DNA from: JAMLIN01 sp041676645
GTDB taxonomy: Bacteria > Pseudomonadota > Gammaproteobacteria > Burkholderiales > Burkholderiaceae_E
Direction of reading: 5' to 3'
DNA length: 22,390 bases
NCBI GenBank assembly: GCA_041676645.1
Contig: JBAYRO010000045.1
Coordinates: 1 to 22,390, forward strand
Position numbers and translations under genes: made by a program. The notes under the pieces were generated by a model that saw nothing but the letters and a program-made list of their open reading frames with translations, was not told the DNA's origin and made no database searches. Shown here one piece after another: positions 1 through 7,709 of the stretch. Every line of letters begins with the position of its first letter. The first letter of the stretch is position 1.

Positions 1-121
1 AATAATGCAACCTTTGGCCGCTGTCGGCGTCAAACAGATGCACCAGATCGATATCCGGTTGCACTTGGATCATCTGGCCCGGCTTGGGCAAAATGCGCTC
101 GCGGAACAGACAGGTCATTTC
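1..121 (-). pseudogene. C-terminal remnant of a sugar-type (CUT1) ABC transporter ATPase
   Basis: Read on the minus strand from about 121 down to the window edge, the frame gives a peptide containing CLFRERILPKPGQ and then VHLFDADSGQRL. This matches the end of the C-terminal regulatory (MOBE/TOBE) domain of UgpC/MalK-type ATPases, which typically finish with a VHLFDxxxGxRL motif. Only about 40 residues remain. Walker A, the signature motif and Walker B are all absent, because the frame meets a TAG at 122-124 where the dctP leader begins. The fragment therefore has no start of its own and cannot be functional. The stop codon lies off the left edge. The family call rests on a short motif recognised from memory; the truncation is directly visible. 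Confidence 0.6.
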
Positions 122-129
122 CTATTGCT

Positions 130-1113
130 ATGTTTCGTTTCCGCAGTCTGACAGTCGTGTCCGCCGTCGCCCTTTCGGTGGCGATGAGCGGCGGCGCCCT
201 TGCGCAGACCGTTCTGAACTTCGCGCACGCCACGGCGCAGAATTCCCACTACAGCATGGGCGTGCAGGCCTTCGGCAAGAAGCTCTCCGAGCTGAGCGGC
301 GGCAAGTACGAGATCCGCGAACAGGCTGCCGGCGCGCTCGGCGGCGAGCGCGACCTGATCGAGGGTCTGCAGATCGGCTCCGTCGAGCTGGTGGTTTCCT
401 CGACCGGACCGCTCGGCAACTTCGTGCCGGAAACTCTGGTTCTCGACCTGCCGTTCCTGTTCAAGGACTATGCGGCCGCGCGCAGCATCCTCGATGGCGA
501 GATCGGCCAGGAGCTGCTCGACAAGGTCAGCGAGAACAATCTCGTCGCTCTCGCCTGGACCGAGAACGGCTTCCGCCATGTCACCAACTCCAGCCGTCCG
601 ATCAACACTCCGGCCGACCTCGAAGGCCTGAAGATCCGCACCATGGAGAACCCAGTGCACATGGAAATCTTCCGTGCCGCCGGCGCTTCGCCGACGCCGA
701 TGGCCTTCCCGGAGGTCTTCGCCGCGCTCCAGCAGAACGTCATCGACGGCCAGGAAACCCCGATCCCGGTGATCACCGCCTCGAAGTTCTGGGAAGTGCA
801 GAGCAACCTGACCCTGACCGGCCACGGCTACTCTCCGGCCATCATTCTCGCTTCGCCGAGCCTGTGGGACGGCCTCTCCGACGAGGAGAAGGGCTGGTTC
901 CGCGAGGCCGCCAAGGTTGCCGTCGAGGCGACCCGCGCCAAGGTCGAGTCGGATGAGGCCAACGGTGTCGAGCTGCTGCGCAAGAACGGCATGAACGTGG
1001 TGGAGAATGTCGACAAGGCTGCCTTCCAGAAGGCTGTCGCCCCCGCCTATGACACCTTCAAGGCGAAGTACGGCGACGAGATGCTGAAGCGCATCCAGGC
1101 CGCCCAGCAGTAA
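130..1113 (+). CDS. dctP: TRAP transporter substrate-binding protein (DctP family)
   Basis: This 327-residue protein is the periplasmic receptor of a TRAP transporter, which captures an organic acid and delivers it to DctQM. A Sec signal peptide runs from MFRFR through a hydrophobic stretch, with likely cleavage after GALA near residue 25. The family core is clear around residues 165-210: GLKIRT with the carboxylate-binding arginine at R170, then PTPMAFPEVFAAL and VIDGQE. Length is normal for the family. The ligand is inferred from the linked denD/ltnD/otn genes to be a C4 sugar acid such as erythronate or threonate; it cannot be read from the sequence. Oddly, the ATG lies only nine bases beyond the last codon of an antisense ABC-gene remnant. 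No good Shine-Dalgarno sequence precedes it, so the native leader and promoter seem to be missing. Confidence 0.93.
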   Translation: MFRFRSLTVVSAVALSVAMSGGALAQTVLNFAHATAQNSHYSMGVQAFGKKLSELSGGKYEIREQAAGALGGERDLIEGLQIGSVELVVSSTGPLGNFVPETLVLDLPFLFKDYAAARSILDGEIGQELLDKVSENNLVALAWTENGFRHVTNSSRPINTPADLEGLKIRTMENPVHMEIFRAAGASPTPMAFPEVFAALQQNVIDGQETPIPVITASKFWEVQSNLTLTGHGYSPAIILASPSLWDGLSDEEKGWFREAAKVAVEATRAKVESDEANGVELLRKNGMNVVENVDKAAFQKAVAPAYDTFKAKYGDEMLKRIQAAQQ

Positions 1114-1142
1114 GGCCCTCCCAGGCCTCGCCCTCCGAAGTC

Positions 1143-1170
1143 CCGGGGTGGCCGTACGCGGCCGCCCCGG
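1143..1170 (+). promoter_or_regulatory. Intercistronic hairpin between dctP and dctQ
   Basis: The arms at 1143-1154 and 1159-1170 pair over 12 bp, with a single G-U wobble at T1149 opposite G1164. They enclose a TACG loop, which fits the stable UNCG tetraloop class. No T-tract follows, so it is not an intrinsic terminator. A strong hairpin just after a binding-protein gene is a common way to protect the upstream message and make more receptor than membrane subunits. That role is inferred here. The dctQ ribosome-binding site (AGGAG) begins immediately after the structure. Confidence 0.7.
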
Positions 1171-1183
1171 CAGGAGTTCGATC

Positions 1184-1702
1184 ATGCAATGGTTCTTCGC
1201 CGTCGAGCGCCGGGTCACCCGTGTCGCTCTCGAGCTGTCCATCGTCGCGCTGGCGGTGATCGTCGCTCTCACCTTCTATCAGGTCGTGACACGCTTCGTG
1301 TTCGGGCATCCTTCCGCCTGGTCGGAAGTGGCAGCCCGTTCGGCGATGATGTGGATGGTCTTCCTCGGCCTTGCCGCCGCGTTCCGCCAGGGCGCGATGA
1401 TCGCCGTCGATTTCCTGATCGATGTCGGGCCCAAGCCGCTGCGGCAGGTCTTGACCATCGTCATCGCCATCGCCTCGCTGACGTTCCTCGCCATGCTGAT
1501 CTGGTACGGCACCGCCATGGCCTTGCGCGTGCAGCGGCAGAACCTTGCCGGCCTTGAGATCAGCATCGCCTGGGTCTATGCGGCCTTGCCGGCCGGTGCG
1601 CTGCTGGCCGTACCCGGAGTGATCGCCCGGACCATCGTCAGCTTCACCGGCCAGGACGACGTGCGCTCCGACGAACTGAAGGATGTGGAGGGCCAGGTAT
1701 GA
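1184..1702 (+). CDS. dctQ: TRAP transporter small membrane subunit (DctQ family)
   Basis: This 172-residue protein is the small four-helix subunit of a TRAP transporter, which links the binding protein to the large DctM permease in the inner membrane. The start at 1184 was chosen because AGGAG lies just upstream; an earlier in-frame start at 1148 would fall inside the intercistronic hairpin. Hydrophobic segments are visible near residues 15-35, 45-65, 85-105 and 125-145. The family motif area VVTRFVFGHPSAWSEVAAR, followed by a TM-rich FLGLAAAFRQG stretch, is typical of DctQ. The gene ends in an ATGA overlap with dctM, so the two membrane subunits are translationally coupled. Confidence 0.92.
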   Translation: MQWFFAVERRVTRVALELSIVALAVIVALTFYQVVTRFVFGHPSAWSEVAARSAMMWMVFLGLAAAFRQGAMIAVDFLIDVGPKPLRQVLTIVIAIASLTFLAMLIWYGTAMALRVQRQNLAGLEISIAWVYAALPAGALLAVPGVIARTIVSFTGQDDVRSDELKDVEGQV

Positions 1703-2976
1703 ACGCGGCTCTGGCCTTTTCGCTGCTGATTCTCTTTGCCGCCGCTGTTCCCATCGGCGTGTCTCTGGTCCTTGCCAGCGCCTTCGGCATCCAGTTCTTC
1801 TCGACGGTGCCCCTGCTGCTTGCCGTGCAGCGCATCTTCGCGAGCCTCGACTCCTTCCCGCTGCTGGCTGTTCCGCTGTTCATCCTGTCGGGCAACCTGA
1901 TGGCGGCCGCCGGCATATCCGAGCGTTTGGTGGAGCTGGCCAAGTCGATGGTCGGCGGCATCCAGGGCGGCCTTGCCTGCACCTGCGTCGTCACCTGCAT
2001 GATCTTCGCCTCGGTCTCCGGCTCCTCGGTTGCCACGACTTTCGCGATCGGCGTCATTCTCATTCCGGCCATGGTGCGCCATGGCTATCCGGTCGGCACC
2101 GCTGCCGCCATCCAGGCCTCCTCGGCCGAGCTCGGCGTGCTGATCCCGCCGTCGATCCCGCTCATCCTCTATGGCGTTGCGACGGAAACCTCCATCGGCC
2201 AGCTGTTCCTGGCCGGCATCGGCCCCGGCATCCTGGTTGCCAGTGCTCTCTTCATCTACCTGATCATCCTGTGCCGGGTGAAGGGCTACGGCAAGATGGA
2301 CGGCGACGGGCGCAAGCCTTTCTTCGAGGCCCTGGTGCATGCATGCTGGGCGCTGCTCATGCCGGTGATCGTGCTCGGCGGCATCTACGGCGGCATCTTC
2401 ACGCCGACCGAGGCGTCCTCCATCGCGGTCGTTTATGCGCTGTTCGTCGGCCTCTTCGTCTATCGCTCGCTGACATTCGCCAAGATCTACACGGCGCTGC
2501 GCACCTCGGCGATCTCCAGCACGGTGATCATGATCATCATCGCCGGCGCGGGCCTGTTCTCGTTCCTCGTCACCCGTTCGGGTCTGCCGGCGATCATCGC
2601 CGAATGGGTGCAGCAGGTGTTCACCGACCGCATCAGCTTCCTGATGGCGGTAAACGTCTTCCTCTTCATCGTCGGCATGTTTGTCGAGACCTCGGCGGCC
2701 ATCCTGGTGCTCGCGCCGCTCCTGGCGCCGATCGCCATCGCCTATGGCGTCGATCCGGTGCATTTCGGCCTGATCATCGTGGTCAACCTGGCGCTTGGCA
2801 TGTTCACGCCGCCGGTCGGGGTCAACCTCTTCGCCGCCTGTGCGGTGGCTAAGATATCCATCCAGAAGATCATCCCGGCCCTGGTGCCGATGGTTCTGGT
2901 GGTGATGGGCTGCGTGCTGCTGGTGACGTACGTGCCGTTCATCTCGCTCGGCCTCGTCGAGCTGTTCTACAGGTAG
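1699..2976 (+). CDS. dctM: TRAP transporter large permease subunit (DctM family)
   Basis: This 425-residue protein is the large, sodium-coupled permease of the TRAP system. It is hydrophobic throughout, with roughly a dozen transmembrane stretches. It carries recognisable DctM features: FPLLAVPLFILSGNLM near residue 55, a SGSSVATT motif near 110, LGVLIPPSIPLILYG near 150, and GMFTPPVGVNLF near 365. Length is normal for DctM proteins without a DctQ fusion. The start overlaps the dctQ stop by four bases (ATGA). The stop codon lies inside a terminator-like hairpin that separates the transport genes from the catabolic genes. Confidence 0.95.
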   Translation: MNAALAFSLLILFAAAVPIGVSLVLASAFGIQFFSTVPLLLAVQRIFASLDSFPLLAVPLFILSGNLMAAAGISERLVELAKSMVGGIQGGLACTCVVTCMIFASVSGSSVATTFAIGVILIPAMVRHGYPVGTAAAIQASSAELGVLIPPSIPLILYGVATETSIGQLFLAGIGPGILVASALFIYLIILCRVKGYGKMDGDGRKPFFEALVHACWALLMPVIVLGGIYGGIFTPTEASSIAVVYALFVGLFVYRSLTFAKIYTALRTSAISSTVIMIIIAGAGLFSFLVTRSGLPAIIAEWVQQVFTDRISFLMAVNVFLFIVGMFVETSAAILVLAPLLAPIAIAYGVDPVHFGLIIVVNLALGMFTPPVGVNLFAACAVAKISIQKIIPALVPMVLVVMGCVLLVTYVPFISLGLVELFYR

Positions 2977-2995
2977 CGATGGCGCTGCCTTTTTT
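2971..2995 (+). terminator. Terminator-like hairpin with T-tract after dctM
   Basis: The arms at 2971-2978 and 2983-2990 form an 8-bp stem with one G-U wobble and an ATGG loop. An uninterrupted run of Ts at 2990-2995 follows. This is the standard layout of a Rho-independent terminator. It overlaps the dctM stop codon and lies 12 bases before the next start codon on the same strand, so it more likely gives partial termination inside an operon than a full end. The stem is short enough that its efficiency is uncertain. Confidence 0.6.
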
Positions 2996-3007
2996 CGGGA
3001 GACTGCA

Positions 3008-3757
3008 ATGAAACTGAAGGACAAGGTGGCAATCGTCACCGGCGCTGGCGGCGGCTATGGCGAGGGCATTGCCCATTACTTCGCCGAGCAGGGTGCCAAG
3101 GTCGTCGTCGCCGACATTCGCGGCGATGCGGCGGAAAAGGTCGCCGGCGACATCGGCGCGTCTGCCGTGGCCTGCACGGCCGATGTCACCAGCAGCGAGT
3201 CCACCAAGGCGATGGTGCAGACCGCGCTCGACGCGTTCGGTAAGCTCGACATCCTCATCAACAATGCCGGCACCACCCACAAGAACCAGTCGATGCTGCT
3301 CGTCGACGAGGCCACCTTCGACAAGGTCTACGCGGTCAACGTCAAGTCGATCTACCACGCGGCGATCCATGCGGTGCCGGTGCTGGAGAAGAACGGCGGC
3401 GGCGTCATCATCAACATCGCCTCGACCGCCGGCGTGCGCCCGCGTCCGGGCCTGACCTGGTACAACGGCTCCAAGGGTGCCGCCATCGCCATCACCCGCT
3501 CGATGGCCGTGGAACTCGCCGACCGCAAGATCCGCGTGTGCGGCATCAACCCGGTGATGGGCGAAACCGGCCTGACGGGCCAGTTCCTGCCGGGCGACGA
3601 CACGCCGGAAACCCGCGCGAAGATCATCGCCGGCATCCCGCTCGGCCGCATGTCGCGTCCGCTCGACATTGCCAAGGCCTGCGGCTTCCTCGCCTCCGAC
3701 GAGGCCGAGTTCGTGACCGGCGTGCTGCTGGAAGTCGACGGCGGCCCCTGCATCTAA
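3008..3757 (+). CDS. Short-chain dehydrogenase/reductase, substrate unknown
   Basis: This 249-residue classical SDR is an NAD(P)-dependent alcohol/ketone oxidoreductase of the cytosol. The Rossmann motif TGAGGGYG lies at residues 11-18, and an acidic residue at D36 after the second strand favours NAD over NADP. NNAG is at 85-88, and the catalytic set N111, S139, Y152 and K156 is intact. GGGAG precedes the ATG. The gene sits between the TRAP genes and the tetronate genes, with an attenuator-like hairpin before it and another hairpin after it. It may oxidise another stereoisomer or a precursor of the transported C4 acid. That is inference; SDR sequences alone do not reveal the substrate. No symbol is assigned. 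Confidence 0.9.
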   Translation: MKLKDKVAIVTGAGGGYGEGIAHYFAEQGAKVVVADIRGDAAEKVAGDIGASAVACTADVTSSESTKAMVQTALDAFGKLDILINNAGTTHKNQSMLLVDEATFDKVYAVNVKSIYHAAIHAVPVLEKNGGGVIINIASTAGVRPRPGLTWYNGSKGAAIAITRSMAVELADRKIRVCGINPVMGETGLTGQFLPGDDTPETRAKIIAGIPLGRMSRPLDIAKACGFLASDEAEFVTGVLLEVDGGPCI

Positions 3758-3773
3758 GGCTCCCATGAAAGAC

Positions 3774-3809
3774 ATCCGGCGCCCGCCCCTTCCGGGTGCG
3801 GCGCCGGAT
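3774..3809 (+). promoter_or_regulatory. Long intercistronic hairpin between the SDR gene and denD
   Basis: A perfect 10-bp inverted repeat pairs 3774-3783 with 3800-3809. Inside it, 3784-3788 pairs with 3794-3798 through one G-U wobble, leaving a five-base loop and one bulged C at 3799. There is no T-tract, so an mRNA-stability or processing role is more likely than termination. It sits in the only sizeable gap (91 bases) of the catabolic part of the operon, ahead of the AAGGAG site of denD. Confidence 0.65.
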
Positions 3810-3848
3810 ATCGCGCCCGGCCCAGCCGCCCGCAAGGAGAGAGTGACA

Positions 3849-4832
3849 ATGACGACCTGCCTCATCATCGGTGGCGGCGGCATGCTCGGCCAGGGGCTGG
3901 CCGGGGCGCTGACCGCGCGCGGGACCCTCGCCGGTGCCGCGCTTTCGCACATGACCCTTTTCGATGTCGTCCCGGCCCGCGCGCCGGAGGGCGGCATTCC
4001 CGTCTCGGTCGAGACCGGCGACCTGTGCGCGCCCGGCGAGGCCGAGCGCCTTGTCTCCTCCCGTCCCGACGTCATCTATCACCTTGCCGCGATCGTCTCC
4101 GGCGAGGCGGAGCGCGACTTCGAGAAGGGCTACCGGATCAATCTCGACGGCACCCGCAACCTGTTCGAGGCGATCCGCGCCGAGCACGGGCGCTCGGGCT
4201 ATTGCCCTCGTGTCGTGTTCACCTCGTCGCTGGCGGTGTTCGGCATTCCGCTGCCCGATGTGATCGGCGACGACTACGTGGTCACGCCGCTGTCGAGCTA
4301 CGGCACCCAGAAGGCCATCGGCGAGTTGCTGCTTGCCGACTACAGCCGCCGCGGCTTCTTCGACGGCATCGGCCTGCGGCTGCCGACCATCGTCATCCGG
4401 CCGGGCAAGCCCAATGCGGCGGCCTCCGGTTTCTTCTCCTCCATCCTGCGCGAGCCGCTTGCCGGCAAAGAAGCCGTTCTGCCGGTCGGCACCGACGTGC
4501 GCCACTGGCTGGCCAGCCCGCGCGCGGCCGTCGGCTATCTCGTCCATGCCGGCGATCTGGACACCGCCGCGATGGGCGGGCGTCGCAACATCACCCTGCC
4601 CGGCGTCTCCGTGACCGTCGGCGAGCAGATCGAGGCGCTGCGCAAGGTGGCGGGCGATGAGGCGGTCGCCTTGATCCGCCACCAGCCCGATCCTGCCGTC
4701 GAGGCGATCATCTCCACCTGGCCGAAGGCGTTCGACACGCGCCGCGCGCTCGATCTCGGTTTTGCCGGCGATGCCTCCATCGACGCCATCATCACCGCCT
4801 ATCTCGAGGATCACGCGGGAGCCGCATCATGA
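3849..4832 (+). CDS. denD: D-erythronate dehydrogenase (extended SDR family)
   Basis: This 327-residue protein belongs to the NAD-dependent epimerase/dehydratase superfamily. It closely resembles DenD, which oxidises D-erythronate at C2 to 2-oxo-tetronate. A glycine-rich GGGGMLGQ nucleotide-binding loop lies at residues 8-15, a FTSSLAVFG strand at 124-132, and the catalytic YGTQK at 151-155. The start at 3849 is preceded by AAGGAG; an upstream in-frame ATG at 3765 was rejected because it would be translated through the hairpin and adds a non-conserved tail. It overlaps ltnD by four bases. The DenD assignment combines family resemblance with linkage to ltnD and the otn genes. Confidence 0.88.
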   Translation: MTTCLIIGGGGMLGQGLAGALTARGTLAGAALSHMTLFDVVPARAPEGGIPVSVETGDLCAPGEAERLVSSRPDVIYHLAAIVSGEAERDFEKGYRINLDGTRNLFEAIRAEHGRSGYCPRVVFTSSLAVFGIPLPDVIGDDYVVTPLSSYGTQKAIGELLLADYSRRGFFDGIGLRLPTIVIRPGKPNAAASGFFSSILREPLAGKEAVLPVGTDVRHWLASPRAAVGYLVHAGDLDTAAMGGRRNITLPGVSVTVGEQIEALRKVAGDEAVALIRHQPDPAVEAIISTWPKAFDTRRALDLGFAGDASIDAIITAYLEDHAGAAS

Positions 4833-5791
4833 CCACCGCCCCCGGTCCGCTCGTCGTCATCGGCCTCGGTGCCATGGGGCTCGGCATGGCGCGCTCGCTG
4901 CTGCGCGCCGGCCTCGATGTCACCGGCATCGACCGGGAGCAGGCGGCCATGGCTGCCTTCGAGGCGGATGGCGGGCGTATCGCCTCCGACCGCGCCGCCC
5001 GCGATGCCGCCCTTCGCAGGGCTTCGGCTGTCGTGCTCGTCGTCGTCAACGCGGCCCAGACCGAGGCCGTGCTCTTCGGCGAGGACGGGATCGCGCCGCA
5101 TCTTGCCCCCGGCACCGTGGTCGTCTCCTGCGCCACGTTCGCCCCCGAACTTGCCGTTCGTTTCGAGGCGAAGCTTGCCGAAACCGGCCTGCTCTATCTC
5201 GACGCGCCGATCTCCGGCGGCGCGGTCCGTGCCGCCGAGGGACGCCTGTCGATCATGGCCTCCGGCACGGCGGATGCCTTCGCTGCCGCCCGGCCCGCGC
5301 TCGATGCGATGGCCGAGACGGTGTTCGAGCTCGGCGACCGCGCCGGTCCCGGCTCGGCCATGAAGGTGGTCAACCAGCTGCTGGCCGGCGTCCACATCGC
5401 CGCTACCGCCGAGGCACTGACCTTCGGCGTCGGCCAGGGCATCGAAGTGGCGCGCATGGTGGAGGTGATCTCCCGCTGCGCCGGCTCGTCCTGGATGTTC
5501 GAGAACCGAGGCCCCTTCATCGCCGACGGCGACTATCGTCCGCATTCGGCAGTCGATATCTTCGTCAAGGACCTCGGCATCGTCGCCGAGGCGGCCTCCG
5601 CCGGCGGGCTCTCCGTTCCGCTGACGGAAACGGCGCTCGCCCGCTTCCGGTCCGCTCATGACGCGGGCCTTGGCCGCGAGGGCGACGTGGCGGTCGCCAA
5701 GATCTATGCCCGCGAGGGCAACATCGCCCTGCCGGGCGTCCCGGCATCAGGCGCGGACGTTTTGGGCGGGACTTCCAGCGACAAGGATTGA
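4829..5791 (+). CDS. ltnD: L-threonate dehydrogenase (beta-hydroxyacid dehydrogenase family)
   Basis: This 320-residue, two-domain beta-hydroxyacid dehydrogenase is predicted to oxidise L-threonate to 2-oxo-tetronate with NAD. The N-terminal Rossmann domain has GLGAMG at residues 12-17. The substrate-binding motif DAPISGG lies at 125-131, the catalytic lysine region GSAMKVVNQ has K179, and the C-terminal helical domain has the conserved FVKDLG (K247). Length is typical. Its start overlaps the end of denD (ATGA), so both dehydrogenases are made together and feed the same 2-oxo intermediate. The family is certain from the motifs; the L-threonate specificity rests on context and similarity to LtnD. 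Confidence 0.88.
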   Translation: MTTAPGPLVVIGLGAMGLGMARSLLRAGLDVTGIDREQAAMAAFEADGGRIASDRAARDAALRRASAVVLVVVNAAQTEAVLFGEDGIAPHLAPGTVVVSCATFAPELAVRFEAKLAETGLLYLDAPISGGAVRAAEGRLSIMASGTADAFAAARPALDAMAETVFELGDRAGPGSAMKVVNQLLAGVHIAATAEALTFGVGQGIEVARMVEVISRCAGSSWMFENRGPFIADGDYRPHSAVDIFVKDLGIVAEAASAGGLSVPLTETALARFRSAHDAGLGREGDVAVAKIYAREGNIALPGVPASGADVLGGTSSDKD

Positions 5792-5793
5792 CC

Positions 5794-7056
5794 ATGCTGC
5801 TCGGCTGCATCGGCGACGACTTCACCGGCTCCTCCGACCTTGCCAACACGCTGGTCAAGGGCGGCATGGCGGTCACCCAGTATTGCGGCCTGCCGGACGG
5901 CCCGGCTGCGCCCGGCGTCGAGGCCGGCGTCGTAGCGCTGAAGACCCGCAGCGTGCCGGTGGCCGAGGCGGTGGAACAGTCGCTGGCGGCGCTCGACTGG
6001 TTGCTGGCGCAGGGCTGCCGGCAGATCTTCTTCAAATACTGCTCGACATTCGATTCGACGCCGCAAGGCAATATCGGCCCGGTGATCGACGCGCTGATGG
6101 ACCGGCTCGGCGCGAAGACCGCCATCGTCTGCCCGGCCTTTCCCGGCACAGGCCGCACGCTCTACCAGGGTCATCTCTTCGTCGGCGACCGGCTGCTCAG
6201 CGAGTCCGGCATGCAGGATCACCCGCTGACGCCGATGACCGATCCGGACATCCGCCGCTGGCTCTCCCTGCAGACGCCGCGCAAGGTCGGCCATGTCGCC
6301 CATGCCGACGTCGCCAAGGGGGCGGAAGGCATCGCCGCGGGCCTAGCCCGCGAGCTTGCGGCCGGTGCCGGCCCGGTGGTCGTCGATGCGATCGCGGATG
6401 CGGATCTTCACGCCATCGGCGCAGCTGCGGAAGGGCTGGTGCTGATCACCGGCGGCTCCGGCGTTGCGCTCGGCCTGCCGGAGAACTTCCGCCGTGCGGG
6501 AGAGCTTGCCGGTGGCAGCGACAGCTTTGCCGGGGTCGACGGTCCTGGCGTCGTGCTGTCGGGCTCCTGCTCGCGCGCGACCCGCGCGCAGGTGGCGCGC
6601 TACAAGGCGAACCATCCTTCGCTGGAAGTGACGGCCGACGATGTCATGTCCGGCAAGACCACCGTCGCGACCTTGCACGCGTTCGTGCTGGAGAACCAGG
6701 ACGCGGCGCCGCTCGTCTATTCCTCGGCCGATCCGGAGGAGGTGCGGCGCGCCCAGGGCGTCTATGGAACGGAGACGCTGGCGGGCGCCATCGAAACCCT
6801 GTTCGCCGATCTTGCCGGCGAGCTCGCGCGCTCCGGCATCCGCCGCATCGTGTCGGCCGGCGGCGAGACCTCGGGCGCGGTGGTGCGCGGCCTCGGCTGC
6901 GAGGCGCTGCGCATCGGGCCGGAGATCGATCCCGGGGTGCCGGCCCTGCGCGTTGAAGGGGCAGAGCTGGCGCTGGCGCTGAAGTCCGGCAATTTCGGCG
7001 GCGAGGACTTCTTCGAGCGCGCGCTGGCGATCCTGTCCGAAAAGGGTGCTGCATGA
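5794..7056 (+). CDS. otnK: 3-oxo-tetronate kinase (DUF1537 / four-carbon acid sugar kinase)
   Basis: This 420-residue kinase phosphorylates 3-oxo-tetronate at O4 with ATP. The N-terminal sugar-acid-binding domain opens with GDDFTGS at residues 7-13 and includes KYCSTFDS near 81-88. The C-terminal nucleotide-binding domain carries LSGSCS around 255-260, SAGGETSG at 354-361 and KSGNFGG near 397-403, the usual DUF1537 signature set. The ATG at 5794 was preferred over a TTG two codons earlier because AAGGA lies six bases upstream. The gene follows ltnD by two bases and overlaps otnC by four. Confidence 0.93.
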   Translation: MLLGCIGDDFTGSSDLANTLVKGGMAVTQYCGLPDGPAAPGVEAGVVALKTRSVPVAEAVEQSLAALDWLLAQGCRQIFFKYCSTFDSTPQGNIGPVIDALMDRLGAKTAIVCPAFPGTGRTLYQGHLFVGDRLLSESGMQDHPLTPMTDPDIRRWLSLQTPRKVGHVAHADVAKGAEGIAAGLARELAAGAGPVVVDAIADADLHAIGAAAEGLVLITGGSGVALGLPENFRRAGELAGGSDSFAGVDGPGVVLSGSCSRATRAQVARYKANHPSLEVTADDVMSGKTTVATLHAFVLENQDAAPLVYSSADPEEVRRAQGVYGTETLAGAIETLFADLAGELARSGIRRIVSAGGETSGAVVRGLGCEALRIGPEIDPGVPALRVEGAELALALKSGNFGGEDFFERALAILSEKGAA

Positions 7057-7703
7057 GCGAGGAAGCGCGGCTTCGCGAGCTTCTGTGCACGCTCGCCCGC
7101 TCCATGTTCGACCGCGGGCTGACGGGCGGGGCCTCGGGAAACATCTCGCTGCGCCTCTCCGACGGCGGCTTGCTGGTCACGCCCACCGGCACCTCGCTCG
7201 GCCGTCTCGATCCCGGCCGCCTGTCGCGCTTCGATGCGCGAGGGAGGCATGTCGACGGCGACGCTCCGACCAAGGAAATGCCGCTGCACGCGGCGTTTTA
7301 CGAGACGCGCGGTGCCAAGGCCGGGGCCATCGTCCACCTGCATTCCAGCCATTCGGTCGCCCTGTCGATGCTGCCGGAGGTGGACCCGGACAATGTGCTG
7401 CCGCCGCTCACGCCCTATTCGATCATGCGGCTTGGCAAGGTAAAGCTGCTGCCCTTCTTCCGCCCGGGCGATGCTGCCATGGGCGAGGCGATTCGCGGGC
7501 TTGCCGGTCGCCGCAGCGCCGTGCTGCTGGCCAATCACGGCCCGGTGGTGGCGGCGAAGGACCTTGAGGCGGCGGTCTACGCCATGGAGGAGCTGGAGGA
7601 GACCGCCCGTCTGGCACTCTTGCTGCGGGGCATGAACCCGCGTCTCCTGAGCGAGGGCGAGATCCGCTCGATTGTCGATCACTTCGATGTGGAATGGGAC
7701 TGA
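7053..7703 (+). CDS. otnC: 3-oxo-tetronate 4-phosphate decarboxylase (class II aldolase family)
   Basis: This 216-residue class II aldolase/adducin-fold enzyme is predicted to decarboxylate 3-oxo-tetronate 4-phosphate to dihydroxyacetone phosphate and CO2. The phosphate-binding GGASGN loop is at residues 25-30, followed by TPTGTS at 43-48. A conserved glutamate sits in TKEMPLH (E75), and the metal ligands are in VHLH (H95, H97) and NHG (H162). The set is complete, so the enzyme should be active. The start overlaps otnK (ATGA) and otnI follows after six bases. The product enters lower glycolysis directly, completing the route in this window. Confidence 0.91.
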   Translation: MSEEARLRELLCTLARSMFDRGLTGGASGNISLRLSDGGLLVTPTGTSLGRLDPGRLSRFDARGRHVDGDAPTKEMPLHAAFYETRGAKAGAIVHLHSSHSVALSMLPEVDPDNVLPPLTPYSIMRLGKVKLLPFFRPGDAAMGEAIRGLAGRRSAVLLANHGPVVAAKDLEAAVYAMEELEETARLALLLRGMNPRLLSEGEIRSIVDHFDVEWD

Positions 7704-7709
7704 GGCGCG

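Noticed and set aside
115..1272. Long minus-strand open frame of 385 codons
   Set aside because: It lies antisense to dctP and the dctQ start; high GC creates long shadow frames, and it shows no family motifs.
1576..3039. Minus-strand open frame of 487 codons rich in Asp, His and Arg
   Set aside because: Antisense to dctM, with the low-complexity charged composition typical of antisense reading through membrane-protein genes.
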